A DNA stretch of 64,000 bases from Rhizobacter sp. (lineage in GTDB: Bacteria > Pseudomonadota > Gammaproteobacteria > Burkholderiales > Burkholderiaceae_C): NCBI GenBank assembly GCA_019635355.1, contig JAHBZQ010000001.1, positions 4,464,001-4,528,000 on the forward strand. Reading direction: 5' to 3'. The position numbers were made by a program, and so were the translations under genes. Positions 10,817 to 19,811 of this stretch are shown piece by piece. The stretch's first letter is position 1; each line of letters starts with the position of its first letter. A model generated the notes under the pieces. It made no database searches. It was not told where the DNA came from and was given only the letters and a program-made list of their open reading frames with translations.

Positions 10817-11457
10817 GTTGGACGTGCTCCGCTTGACCCGCGGGATTGTTCCACAGGGCTCCACTGCGCCAGCAGCAAGTCCACTTGCGTGGCAAGCTCG
10901 TCGAGGGTGAGGCCGTCGTTGTGGATGACCGCATCGGCGCAGGCTCGGCGCCGTTCGCGGCTGGCCTGCTGGGCGATGACAGCGAGCACCGCGTCGCGTG
11001 ACCAGCCGGAGCGGGTCATGACACGCATGACCTGCGTTTCAACCGCGCAGTCGACGACCAGCACACGGTCGACACGGGTGCGCCAGTGCGATGACTCGAC
11101 GAGGAGGGGGACGTCGAACACGGTGGTTTTCCCTGCGGCGGCTAGGGCCTGACGATTGCACTCCAGGCCGATCATCGGGTGCAGGATGGCTTCGAGGCGG
11201 CCCTTGGCTTGGGCATCGGCGAAGACCCGCTCTCGCATGCGGGCGCGGTCGAGTCCACCGGATGCATCGATCGCGCTGGCGCCGAACTCGGCGCGAATGG
11301 CCTCGATGGCGGCACCCCCTGGCGACGCCAGCGAGCGTGCGATGGCGTCGGTGTCGATCAGCACGGCGCCGCGCTCCACGAGCGCTCGGGCGACGGTGCT
11401 CTTGCCGCTGCCGATGCCGCCCGTCAGGCCGATGTGCAAGCCGCGCCCGGTCCGCAT
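10813..11457 (-). CDS. coaE: Dephospho-CoA kinase
   Basis: 214 residues with a P-loop GGIGSGKST near the N terminus and the CoaE signature LIDTDAIAR. It phosphorylates the 3' hydroxyl of dephospho-CoA ribose, the last step of coenzyme A synthesis, in the cytoplasm. It sits between pilD and zapD in the conserved order; the stop overlaps the zapD start. Confidence 0.96.
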   Translation of the reverse strand: MRTGRGLHIGLTGGIGSGKSTVARALVERGAVLIDTDAIARSLASPGGAAIEAIRAEFGASAIDASGGLDRARMRERVFADAQAKGRLEAILHPMIGLECNRQALAAAGKTTVFDVPLLVESSHWRTRVDRVLVVDCAVETQVMRVMTRSGWSRDAVLAVIAQQASRERRRACADAVIHNDGLTLDELATQVDLLLAQWSPVEQSRGSSGARPT

Positions 11458-11485
11458 CGCTCGTGTCTGCCGTGGGCCGGGAGGG

Positions 11486-12433
11486 TCACGCCCACCCCAG
11501 CCATCCGAGCACCCGCTGCGGGCCGGCCAGCATCACCGCGATGCCGCCACCCGCCAGAAAGGGCCCGAACGGCACATAGCGCCCCTCGCGCAGGCCGCTC
11601 GAGAGTTTCATCCCGATGCCGACGATGGCGCCTATGACCGAAGCGCTGAGCACGATGGGCAGGATCATCTGCCAACCCAGCCAGGCTCCCAGGGCCGCAA
11701 GCAGTTTGAAATCCCCGTAGCCCATGCCTTCCTTGCCGGTGGTGAGCTTGAAGAGCCAGTAGACGGACCACAGCGAGAGGTAGCCCACGATGGCACCCCA
11801 CACGGCATGCGGCAGCGGGACGGTCAGGCCCAGCAGGCTGCACAGCAGCCCGGCCCACAACAGAGGGTAGGTGAGGACGTCGGGCAGCAGCGTCGTGTCC
11901 CAGTCGATGCCGGACAAGGCGACGAGCACCGCCACCGCAGCACACCACGCGAGGGCTGTGAGCGTCGGGCCGAATCGCCAGGCGACCGCCGCGAAGAGCG
12001 CTGCGGTGAGGCATTCGACGAAGGGATAGCGTGGGGAGATGCTCGTCTTGCAGGCGGCGCAGCGGCCTTTCAAGGCGAGGTAGCTCAGGACGGGCAGGTT
12101 CTCGTACCAGGCGATCTGATGACTGCATGCCGGGCAACGGGAGCGGGGGTGGGTCAGCTTGAGGGCCGGCTGGGCTGCAAGCGCCTCGGTCAGTGACTTG
12201 CCGAGATGTTCGTTTTCACGGCGAGGCTTCGTTCCAAAGACCCTGCTGTAGGCCTCCGTGTCGACGAGCTGGTCGGCGATGTCGCGCCACCAGCTTCGAT
12301 CCAGCATGATCGGCAGCCGGTGGATGACGACGTTCAAAAAGCTGCCGATGCAAAGGCCCAGGAGCCCGAGCACCCACGGCGACAGCCAAATTTCGGAGTC
12401 GAAGGCTGCGGTCACCTCGTCAGACCACTGCAC
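11486..12433 (-). CDS. pilD: Type IV prepilin peptidase / N-methyltransferase PilD
   Basis: 315 residues, polytopic. The cytoplasmic zinc-binding loop has the two CxxC pairs (CPACSHQ and CAACKTS) of the bifunctional form. The aspartyl protease residues are in SGIDWDT and GYGDFKLLA (GxGDxK motif). It cleaves and N-methylates prepilins at the inner membrane. Its start overlaps the end of pilC by 14 bases. Type IV pilus export in this region is complete for ATPase, platform and peptidase. Confidence 0.96.
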   Translation of the reverse strand: MQWSDEVTAAFDSEIWLSPWVLGLLGLCIGSFLNVVIHRLPIMLDRSWWRDIADQLVDTEAYSRVFGTKPRRENEHLGKSLTEALAAQPALKLTHPRSRCPACSHQIAWYENLPVLSYLALKGRCAACKTSISPRYPFVECLTAALFAAVAWRFGPTLTALAWCAAVAVLVALSGIDWDTTLLPDVLTYPLLWAGLLCSLLGLTVPLPHAVWGAIVGYLSLWSVYWLFKLTTGKEGMGYGDFKLLAALGAWLGWQMILPIVLSASVIGAIVGIGMKLSSGLREGRYVPFGPFLAGGGIAVMLAGPQRVLGWLGWA

Positions 12434-13646
12434 CCAGCTTGAAGATCGGCAGGTACATGGACACCACGATCCCGCCGATCAGGACGCCCAGAATGACGAT
12501 GATGAACGGCTCCATCAGCGACGACAGGCCCTTGACAGCTTCATCGACTTCGTCTTCGTAGAACTCGGCAGCTTTGCCCAGCATGGCGTCGAGCGAGCCG
12601 GATTCCTCGCCGATGGCGCACATCTGGATCACCATCGTGGGAAATACGCCGGTGGTTTGCATGGATGCCGTCAGGCTGGCGCCGGTCGACACATCTTTCT
12701 GGATCTGGTCTGTAGCATCCTTGAAGACGGCATTGCCGGAGGCCCCGCCCACGGAATCCAGCGCCTCGACCAGCGGAACACCCGCCGCGAACATCGTGGA
12801 CAGCGTTCGGGTCCAACGGGCCACGGATGATTTATTGACCAGGTCGCCGAACACCGGCACCTTGAGCAGCAAACGATCCATGGTGCGTTGCATGTTTTCG
12901 GAACGCTTCCAGGACTCCAGGAAGAAATAGATGCCGCCGCCCAGGAAGCCGAAGATGGCCCACCAGTACTTGGTGAATATCTCCGACATGCCGATCACAA
13001 ACAGCGTCGGAGCGGGAAGATCTGCGCCAAAGGACTTGAAGACGTCCTTGAACACCGGAATCACGAACAGCATGATGATTGCCAGCACCACGAACGCCAC
13101 GACCATCACGGCCACGGGGTAGATCAAGGCGGACTTGATCTTGTTCTTGATGGCCATCGTCTTTTCTTGGTAAATGGCCAGACGATCCAGCAAGGTATCG
13201 AGAATACCGCCCGCCTCACCCGCTTCGACCAGGTTGCAATAGAGCGCGTCGAAATAGAGGGGGTGCTTGCGGAACGCCGACGAGAGGCTCGTGCCGGTCT
13301 CGACGTCGCTTCGGATGTCGATGAGCAGCTTGGTCAACTTCGCGTTGGTGCTGCCCCGGGCGACGATGTCAAATGCCTGCAGCAGCGGCACACCCGCGCG
13401 CATCATGGTCGACAACTGGCGCGTGAAGATGGCGATGTCTTTCTGCTTGATCGCCTTGCCGCCGGTGGTGCGACGCTTCTTGACCTTGGTGATCAGGATG
13501 CCCTGCCGGCGCAGGCTCGCGCTGACCATGGCCTCGCCGCCCGCGCGGATCTCCCCGCGGACCACTTTGCCGTTTTTGTCCTTGCCTTCCCATTCGAAGA
13601 CAAATTCCTTGACGTTGCGTGCCGCGGTTGCTGCTGCAGTTGCCAT
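12420..13646 (-). CDS. pilC: Type IV pilus inner-membrane platform protein PilC
   Basis: 408 residues with two GspF/PilC cytoplasmic helical domains and three transmembrane helices (about 170-200, 220-250 and 375-400). Conserved family segments include FTRQLSTMMRAGVPLLQAF and its second copy WTRTLSTMFAAGVPLVEAL. PilC couples ATPase movement to pilin insertion or extraction. It lies 73 bases downstream of pilB. Confidence 0.96.
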   Translation of the reverse strand: MATAAATAARNVKEFVFEWEGKDKNGKVVRGEIRAGGEAMVSASLRRQGILITKVKKRRTTGGKAIKQKDIAIFTRQLSTMMRAGVPLLQAFDIVARGSTNAKLTKLLIDIRSDVETGTSLSSAFRKHPLYFDALYCNLVEAGEAGGILDTLLDRLAIYQEKTMAIKNKIKSALIYPVAVMVVAFVVLAIIMLFVIPVFKDVFKSFGADLPAPTLFVIGMSEIFTKYWWAIFGFLGGGIYFFLESWKRSENMQRTMDRLLLKVPVFGDLVNKSSVARWTRTLSTMFAAGVPLVEALDSVGGASGNAVFKDATDQIQKDVSTGASLTASMQTTGVFPTMVIQMCAIGEESGSLDAMLGKAAEFYEDEVDEAVKGLSSLMEPFIIVILGVLIGGIVVSMYLPIFKLGAVV

Positions 13647-13719
13647 GGTTCTTGCGAGGAGACTTCCGTCCTCGTCCCTTTGATAAGTGATCGGTTGCCG
13701 AAAGCGTGGCGCGTGCGGC

Positions 13720-15441
13720 TTATTCGTTGGTCACCGAGATGACCTCTTCGAGTGTCGTGAAGCCTGCGCGCACCTTGACGAGGCCGGACTGTCGCAGATC
13801 GCGAACGCCGTCACTCGCGGCCTGTTGCGCAATGTCCATCGCGGTTCCTTCGGACAGGATGATGCGCTGAATTTCCTCGCTGACCGGCATCACTTGGTAA
13901 ATACCGACCCGACCCTTGTAGCCGTTGCTACAGGCTGAACATCCCACGGCGCGATACGGCCGCCAAGTGCCGTCCAACGCATCTTCGGTGTAGCCAGCCT
14001 TCAGCAATGCTTCGCGTGGGTACTCGGCCGGTGCCTTGCAAGCCTCGCACAGGCGTCTCGCCAGGCGCTGCGCGGTGATCAAAAGCACGCTGGACGCAAT
14101 GTTGAACGGCGCCACACCCATATTCAGCAAACGGGTCAGGGTGGTCGGGGCATCGTTGGTGTGCAGCGTCGACATCACCATGTGGCCGGTCTGTGCAGCC
14201 TTGATGGCGATGTCGGCAGTCTCGAGGTCGCGGATCTCACCGACCATGATGATGTCCGGATCCTGGCGCAGGAAGGACTTCAGGGCCGCCGAGAAGGTCA
14301 AGCCGGCCTTGTCGTTGACGTTCACCTGGTTGATGCCAGGCAGGTTGATTTCCGCGGGATCTTCGACGGTCGAAATATTGACGCCGGGCTGATTCAGGAT
14401 GTTCAGGCAGGTATAGAGCGAAACGGTCTTGCCGCTGCCCGTCGGTCCCGTCACAAGAATCATTCCGTAAGGGCGCGCAATGCACGCCAACAGCCGTTCC
14501 TTCTCGATCTTTTCGTAACCCAGGGCTTCGATGCCCAGCTTCGCGCTGGACGGGTCCAGGATACGGATGACGATCTTCTCGCCAAACAGGGTGGGCAAGG
14601 TGCTGACGCGAAAGTCGATCGCCTTGTTGCCGAATTTCAGTTTCATGCGCCCGTCTTGGGGGACGCGCTTTTCTGCAATGTCGAGCCTCGAGATCACCTT
14701 GATGCGAGACGCCAACTTGTCCTTGATGGCGATCGGGGGTTGGGTGATTTCACGCAGCTCGCCGTCGATCCGAAAACGAACGCGGTAGTGGTACTCGTAG
14801 GGCTCGAAATGAAGGTCTGACGCACGGGCGTTGATCGCATCGATCAGCATCTTCTGCAAGAAGCGCACAACAGGTGCGTCTTCGACATCCGCCGTGACCT
14901 CTTGTGTTTCGGTGCTTGCAGTGGTGTCGTCGTCGGATACGTCAAACTCGAAGTCGCCACCGACGATGTTGTCGAGGGATTCTGCGGCGCTGACCCCTGC
15001 GCTTTCCAGGATCTTCGAAAGCTTGTCGTGCTCGACGATGACCCACTCAGGCGACAGTTGGGTGGCGAATTTGATGCGCTCACCGGCCTCTTGATCCGTT
15101 GGGTCGGCGCCGCCAATGAAGAGGCGGTTGCCGCGCTTTCCCAGGACCACGATCTGATACTGGGCCGCCAACTTTGCGTCGATGATCGCGCGCGGAAGTC
15201 GCTGTGGGTCAACGGCATTGAGATCCAATAGCGGCAGTGCCAGTGCGCTGGAAAGGGTGTGTGCCAGCTCAGCGGGGGTCAGCGCACCTGCAGCCAAGAC
15301 GGCTGACAGGAAGCTGGACTTTTTCTCTTTGGAAGACTTGACGAGGTCTTCGGCTGCCTTGGCATTCAGCTTGCCCGCATGCACAAGAACCCGCGCGACG
15401 CCAGACAGTGCGGATTGAGGGGCTTCGGCAAGGGTGTCCAC
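13720..15441 (-). CDS. pilB: Type IV pilus extension ATPase PilB
   Basis: 573 residues. An N-terminal MshEN/GspE-N domain (which binds cyclic-di-GMP in some relatives) precedes the secretion ATPase core. The core has Walker A GPTGSGKT, an Asp box and Walker B (IIMVGEIRDLETA), a His box (STLHTND), and the zinc-binding tetracysteine (CEACK and CSACSNGYKGR). PilB is the hexameric motor that drives pilus assembly. It starts the minus-strand pil run. Confidence 0.97.
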   Translation of the reverse strand: MDTLAEAPQSALSGVARVLVHAGKLNAKAAEDLVKSSKEKKSSFLSAVLAAGALTPAELAHTLSSALALPLLDLNAVDPQRLPRAIIDAKLAAQYQIVVLGKRGNRLFIGGADPTDQEAGERIKFATQLSPEWVIVEHDKLSKILESAGVSAAESLDNIVGGDFEFDVSDDDTTASTETQEVTADVEDAPVVRFLQKMLIDAINARASDLHFEPYEYHYRVRFRIDGELREITQPPIAIKDKLASRIKVISRLDIAEKRVPQDGRMKLKFGNKAIDFRVSTLPTLFGEKIVIRILDPSSAKLGIEALGYEKIEKERLLACIARPYGMILVTGPTGSGKTVSLYTCLNILNQPGVNISTVEDPAEINLPGINQVNVNDKAGLTFSAALKSFLRQDPDIIMVGEIRDLETADIAIKAAQTGHMVMSTLHTNDAPTTLTRLLNMGVAPFNIASSVLLITAQRLARRLCEACKAPAEYPREALLKAGYTEDALDGTWRPYRAVGCSACSNGYKGRVGIYQVMPVSEEIQRIILSEGTAMDIAQQAASDGVRDLRQSGLVKVRAGFTTLEEVISVTNE

Positions 15442-15592
15442 AGGTAGAGGTGTGCGTTACGTCACGACGGCAACATCAATTGATGATCGCCGATCTACCT
15501 GGGGCTGTAAACCTGAGTGCTACGAAGCAGCGGCAAGAAGTCACGAGTCGCGCGATGAGCGCTGCAACAATTTGCTTCCGAGTCTAGGAATC

Positions 15593-15669
15593 TGGTCGGG
15601 GTGAGAGGATTCGAACCTCCGGCCTCTACGTCCCGAACGTAGCGCTCTACCAGGCTAAGCTACACCCCG
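15593..15669 (-). tRNA. tRNA-Pro (anticodon CGG)
   Basis: 77 bases including an encoded CCA. The acceptor arms CGGGGTG/CACCCCG pair fully. The anticodon arm is CTACG-TTCGGGA-CGTAG, so the anticodon is CGG. The T arm contains GGTTCGAATC. It lies just downstream of an ispB terminator. Confidence 0.97.
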
Positions 15670-15671
15670 AA

Positions 15672-15694
15672 GAAAAGGGGCCTCGAGAAGGCCC
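15672..15694 (-). terminator. Probable ispB terminator
   Basis: On the minus strand GGGCCT, a 5-base loop and AGGCCC are followed by CTTTTCTTC. It lies between the ispB stop (15711) and tRNA-Pro. The stem is only 6 bp, so the strength is uncertain. Confidence 0.55.
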
Positions 15695-15710
15695 GCTTGG
15701 TTCGATCGGA

Positions 15711-16706
15711 TCAAGACGAACGCTCAACCGACCGAGCGCAAAATTCTAGCAGAGCTTCTCGATAGTTCGTTCGTGGGAGTGACGCCAAGTTGAGGCGCGC
15801 TTTTTCTGCTTCTGAACGTGCGGCATCGCGCGTCGCGTCGAGTGCGCCTGTTGAGCGAACGATGGCCACGATGTCCTGCAAGCGGCTGACCTCTCCTTGC
15901 TCGATGGAGTGGCGGATCATCAGTCGGTCTGAATCAGAGGCGCGCTCCATGGCAATCAGCAGCGGGAGCGTCGGCTTGCCTTCGCGCAGGTCGTCGCCCA
16001 CGTTTTTGCCAAGTTCGCTGGTGGATCCCTCGTAGTCGAGCAGATCGTCCACCAATTGGAATGCAGTGCCGAGATGGCGCCCATACGCGGCGCAGGCTTC
16101 TTCGGTCACCTGATCTGCGTCTGCGAGCACGGCTCCCAGCCGCGCACTGGCCTCGAACAACTTGGCCGTCTTGAAGCGAATCACCTTGAGGTAGTCATCC
16201 ACTGCAAGATCGGGGTCGTGCATGTTCATCAGTTGCAGCACTTCTCCCTCTGCAATGACGTTGGTGGCGTCTGCCAGGACATCCAGGACGCGCAGGCGAT
16301 CGACCGACACCATCATCTGGAACGCTCTCGAGTACAAGAAGTCGCCGACCAGCACGCTGGCAGCGTTGCCGAACAATGCGTTGGCGGTTGCGCGCCCCCG
16401 GCGAAGGGCGGACTCGTCGACCACATCGTCATGCAACAGGGTCGCGGTGTGGATGAATTCCACAACTGCCGCCAGCTCAAACCGCTCCCTTCCTCCAAAC
16501 CCCAATGCGTTGGCAAAGAGCAACACGAGCATGGGGCGGATGCGCTTTCCGCCGGCGCTGACGATGTAGTGCGAGATCTGGTTGACGAGCACAACGTCCG
16601 AGGCCAGCCGGCGCTGGATGACCGCATCGACCTCCTTCATCTCGGGCGCCATCAGGCGGATGGGATCGGTGTCCGGAGTCGAGGCAGTTAAAAGATTGGG
16701 TTGCAC
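15711..16706 (-). CDS. ispB: Octaprenyl diphosphate synthase
   Basis: 331 residues with both Asp-rich prenyl-transferase motifs, DDVVDES and DDLLDYEGS, and the GKRIRP segment that binds the allylic substrate. It elongates farnesyl diphosphate with isopentenyl units to the ubiquinone side chain (C40 in most Burkholderiales). It is divergent from rplU, the usual ispB-rplU arrangement. The chain length is inferred from the family. Confidence 0.94.
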   Translation of the reverse strand: MQPNLLTASTPDTDPIRLMAPEMKEVDAVIQRRLASDVVLVNQISHYIVSAGGKRIRPMLVLLFANALGFGGRERFELAAVVEFIHTATLLHDDVVDESALRRGRATANALFGNAASVLVGDFLYSRAFQMMVSVDRLRVLDVLADATNVIAEGEVLQLMNMHDPDLAVDDYLKVIRFKTAKLFEASARLGAVLADADQVTEEACAAYGRHLGTAFQLVDDLLDYEGSTSELGKNVGDDLREGKPTLPLLIAMERASDSDRLMIRHSIEQGEVSRLQDIVAIVRSTGALDATRDAARSEAEKARLNLASLPRTNYREALLEFCARSVERSS

Positions 16707-16826
16707 AGCGGCGCTCAGAATGTGGCGGCAATTATAGAAAGAGCGCTTTGTCGCTCTGCGGCACGCTTGCGAGCCGCTGCCTCACCAACCTCCGGCTTGC
16801 GTTGGTTCGACGGCACCCGGCGCGCG

Positions 16827-16835
16827 TGGTATACT
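16827..16835 (+). promoter_or_regulatory. Predicted rplU extended -10 promoter
   Basis: TGGTATACT (extended -10, TGn plus TATACT) lies about 67 bases upstream of the rplU start in the ispB-rplU divergent gap. No good -35 is present at 17 bases, as expected for an extended -10 promoter. Confidence 0.6.
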
Positions 16836-16901
16836 GACGGGCTTCACGTTTTGCGTGGGGTGTCTGGCGCTTCTTGCTGGGCAATTCATGAAAGGGCTGA
16901 T

Positions 16902-17213
16902 ATGTACGCGGTCATAAAAACCGGCGGCAAACAATACAAGGTTGCTGCTGGCGAAAAGATCAAGGTAGAACAGATTGCTGCGGATGTTGGCCAAGAGATC
17001 ACGATCGACCAAGTTCTGGCAGTCGGCAGCGGCGCAGATCTGAAGGTCGGGACTCCCTTGGTTTCCGGCGCGAGCGTCAAGGCCACCGTTGTGGCACAAG
17101 GCAAGCACGACAAGGTGCGCATCTTCAAGATGCGTCGCCGCAAGCACTATCAAAAGCGGCAAGGTCATCGCCAGACCTTTACCGAGCTTGAGATCAGTGC
17201 AGTGAACGCCTGA
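16902..17213 (+). CDS. rplU: 50S ribosomal protein L21
   Basis: 103 residues beginning MYAVIKTGGKQYKVAAGEKI, with the conserved FKMRRRKHYQKRQGHRQ segment that binds 23S rRNA. First gene of rplU-rpmA; rpmA starts 13 bases downstream. Confidence 0.99.
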   Translation: MYAVIKTGGKQYKVAAGEKIKVEQIAADVGQEITIDQVLAVGSGADLKVGTPLVSGASVKATVVAQGKHDKVRIFKMRRRKHYQKRQGHRQTFTELEISAVNA

Positions 17214-17226
17214 AAGGAGTCAAACC

Positions 17227-17487
17227 ATGGCACAGAAAAAAGGCGGTGGTTCCACCCGGAACGGCCGTGATTCCCAACCAAAGATGCTTGGCGTGAAGGT
17301 GTTCGGCGGCCAGGCAGTTCCGGCCGGCTCCATCATCGTGCGCCAGCGCGGCACCAAGTTCCACGCGGGTGCCAACGTTGGCACCGGCAAGGACCACACG
17401 CTCTTCGCGCTGGTCGATGGTGAGGTCAGCTTCGCCGTCAAGGGCCCGCGCAACCGCCAGACGGTGAGCGTGAAAGAGCTGGGCTGA
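17227..17487 (+). CDS. rpmA: 50S ribosomal protein L27
   Basis: 86 residues beginning MAQKKGGGSTRNGRDSQPK. The N-terminal tail reaches the peptidyl-transferase centre. The sequence contains GVKVFGGQAVPAGSIIVRQR. It ends before a strong terminator, so obgE probably has partly separate transcription. Confidence 0.99.
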   Translation: MAQKKGGGSTRNGRDSQPKMLGVKVFGGQAVPAGSIIVRQRGTKFHAGANVGTGKDHTLFALVDGEVSFAVKGPRNRQTVSVKELG

Positions 17488-17515
17488 AGCCTCTTCGTCA
17501 GGTTAGGCTCACATG

Positions 17516-17544
17516 AGCCCCGGTTCGCCGGGGCTTTTGTTTTT
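17516..17544 (+). terminator. rplU-rpmA terminator
   Basis: An 8-bp stem (AGCCCCGG/CCGGGGCT, 17516-17535) with a TTCG loop is followed by TTTGTTTTT. Confidence 0.92.
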
Positions 17545-17613
17545 GCGCACCTTTGCGCCCGTCGCAGCGCTCCGTTACCTTAGGCGCCTGTGTAAGACCG
17601 AGATCGTTCAGTC

Positions 17614-18693
17614 ATGAAATTCGTTGACGAAGCCACCATCGATGTGGCGGCCGGCAATGGCGGCAATGGCTGCATGAGCTTCCGCCGGGAAAAGTTTTTG
17701 CCCTTCGGCGGGCCCAATGGCGGTGACGGCGGGCGGGGCGGCAGCGTGTTCGCTGTCGGTGATCGCAATCTCAATACGCTGATCGATTTTCGCTACGCGC
17801 GCCGGCATGAGGCTCGCAACGGCGAAAACGGTCGTGGATCCGACCAATACGGTGCCGCAGCCGACGACATCGTGTTGCGCATGCCGATGGGCACCATCAT
17901 CACCGACCTCGACACCGGGAACGTTATCGCCGAGCTGCTGGTGCCCGACGAAAAGGTGTTGTTGGCCAAGGGCGGCGACGGCGGGTTTGGCAATCTTCAC
18001 TTCAAGACGAGCACCAACCGCGCGCCGCGACAAAAGACGCCGGGCTGGCCCGGCGAGCATCGCAAGCTCAAGCTGGAGCTGCGGGTGTTGGCCGACGTGG
18101 GCCTCCTGGGTATGCCAAATGCCGGCAAGTCGACGCTGATTGCGGCGGTCTCCAACGCACGGCCCAAGATCGCGGACTACCCGTTCACAACCCTGCACCC
18201 GAATCTCGGCGTCGTGCGGGTGGCTGCCGAGCAGAGCTTCGTGGTGGCCGACGTACCGGGGCTGATCGAAGGGGCCTCGGAAGGCGCGGGTCTCGGCCAT
18301 CTGTTCCTGCGCCATCTGCAGCGCACACACCTGCTGCTGCACGTGGTCGACATGGCACCGTTTGACGACAACATCGACCCGGTGGCGCAGGCCAAGAGCA
18401 TCGTGGCCGAACTCAAGAAGTACGACCAGGCGCTCTACGAGAAGCCGCGCTGGCTGGTGCTCAACAAGCTCGACATGGTGCCGACCGAGGAGCGCGAGCA
18501 GCGGGTGAAAGACTTCGTGAAGCGCTTCAAGTGGAAGGGCCCGGTGTTCCAGATCTCCGCATTGACGCGGGAAGGTTGTGAGCACCTGGTGCAGGCCGTC
18601 TATCAGCATGTGTCCAAGCTGAAGAACGTGGTGCCCGACGATCCCGATCCACGCTTTGCCGATCCCACGCGTGACCTCGAGCCCTTGCCATGA
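17614..18693 (+). CDS. obgE: GTPase ObgE/CgtA
   Basis: 359 residues. The Gly-rich Obg domain (about 1-158, with GGNGGNGCMSFRREKF and GGNGGDGG-like runs) is followed by a G domain with GMPNAGKSTL, DVPGLIEG and NKLD. The C-terminal OCT domain seen in some phyla is absent, normal for Proteobacteria. It acts in 50S maturation and stress control. Its stop overlaps the proB start (ATGA at 18690). Confidence 0.98.
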   Translation: MKFVDEATIDVAAGNGGNGCMSFRREKFLPFGGPNGGDGGRGGSVFAVGDRNLNTLIDFRYARRHEARNGENGRGSDQYGAAADDIVLRMPMGTIITDLDTGNVIAELLVPDEKVLLAKGGDGGFGNLHFKTSTNRAPRQKTPGWPGEHRKLKLELRVLADVGLLGMPNAGKSTLIAAVSNARPKIADYPFTTLHPNLGVVRVAAEQSFVVADVPGLIEGASEGAGLGHLFLRHLQRTHLLLHVVDMAPFDDNIDPVAQAKSIVAELKKYDQALYEKPRWLVLNKLDMVPTEEREQRVKDFVKRFKWKGPVFQISALTREGCEHLVQAVYQHVSKLKNVVPDDPDPRFADPTRDLEPLP

Positions 18694-19808
18694 CAGACGC
18701 CCTGAAGAATGCCAAACGCATCGTCATCAAGGTTGGCTCCAGCCTGGTGACCAATGAAGGCCGCGGTCTGGATGCGCAGGCCATCGGCAATTGGTGCCGC
18801 CAGATGGCCGCGCTCGCGGGGCAGGGTCGCGAGGTCGTGATGGTGTCCAGCGGGGCGGTTGCCGAAGGCATGAAACGCCTCGGCTGGGCTGCACGCCCCA
18901 AGGAGATCCATGAGCTGCAGGCAGCGGCGGCCGTGGGGCAGATGGGGTTGGCCCAGATTTACGAAACCCAGCTGCGCCACTACGACATGGGCAGCGCGCA
19001 GGTGTTGCTCACGCATGCCGACCTGGCCGATCGCGAGCGCTATCTCAATGCGCGCTCGACGCTCTTGACCCTGCTGCGCCTGAAGGTCGTGCCAGTCATC
19101 AACGAGAACGACACGGTCGTCAATGACGAGATCAAGTTCGGCGACAACGACACCCTGGGTGCCTTGGTGGCCAACCTCGTGGAGGCCGATGCATTGATCA
19201 TCCTCACCGACCAGAAGGGCCTGTATTCAGCCGACCCGCGCAAGGACCCTAACGCGCGCTTCATCCATGAGGCCGAAGCTGGCACGCCGGAGCTGGAGCG
19301 GATGGCTGGAGGCGCGGGTTCGAGCATCGGGCGTGGCGGCATGATCACGAAGGTGCTCGCCGCCAAGCGCGCCGCGAGCAGTGGCGCGTCGACCGTGATT
19401 GCCTGGGGGCGTGAGCCCGATGTGCTGCTGCGCCTCGCCGCCGGTGAAGCCATCGGCACTGCGCTCACGGCCTCGACCGCCAAGCTGGCCGCGCGCAAGC
19501 AGTGGATGGCCGATCACCTGCAGCTTCGCGGTGCCGTCGTGATCGACGACGGCGCGGTCGCCAAGCTGCGCGATGAAGGCAAGAGCCTTCTACCCATCGG
19601 CATGGTCGAGGTGCAAGGCGAGTTCGTGCGGGGCGACGTGATCGCTGTGCGCGACAAGTCGGGCCACGAGATCGCACGTGGCTTGGCGAACTACGCCAGC
19701 TCAGAGGCCCGCCTGATCGCTCGCAAGCCGTCGAGCGAGTTCGAGCGTCTCCTCGGGTTCACTGGTGAACCCGAGATGATCCACCGCGACAACCTCGTCC
19801 TCGCCTGA
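18690..19808 (+). CDS. proB: Glutamate 5-kinase
   Basis: 372 residues. An amino-acid kinase domain (KVGSSLVTNEGRGLD, then NENDTVVNDEIKFGDNDTL) is followed by a C-terminal PUA domain (from about 285, GAVVIDDGAVAKLRDEGKSLL). It catalyses the ATP-dependent first step of proline synthesis from glutamate, with proline feedback usual in the family. It is translationally coupled to obgE through ATGA and converges on rppH 3 bases away. Confidence 0.98.
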   Translation: MTDALKNAKRIVIKVGSSLVTNEGRGLDAQAIGNWCRQMAALAGQGREVVMVSSGAVAEGMKRLGWAARPKEIHELQAAAAVGQMGLAQIYETQLRHYDMGSAQVLLTHADLADRERYLNARSTLLTLLRLKVVPVINENDTVVNDEIKFGDNDTLGALVANLVEADALIILTDQKGLYSADPRKDPNARFIHEAEAGTPELERMAGGAGSSIGRGGMITKVLAAKRAASSGASTVIAWGREPDVLLRLAAGEAIGTALTASTAKLAARKQWMADHLQLRGAVVIDDGAVAKLRDEGKSLLPIGMVEVQGEFVRGDVIAVRDKSGHEIARGLANYASSEARLIARKPSSEFERLLGFTGEPEMIHRDNLVLA

Positions 19809-19811
19809 CGG

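Noticed and set aside
10817..10864. GTG start for zapD at 10864
   Set aside because: It would add 16 residues (EPCGTIPRV...) absent from the family and overlap coaE by 52 bases. The TTG in the TTGA overlap fits better.
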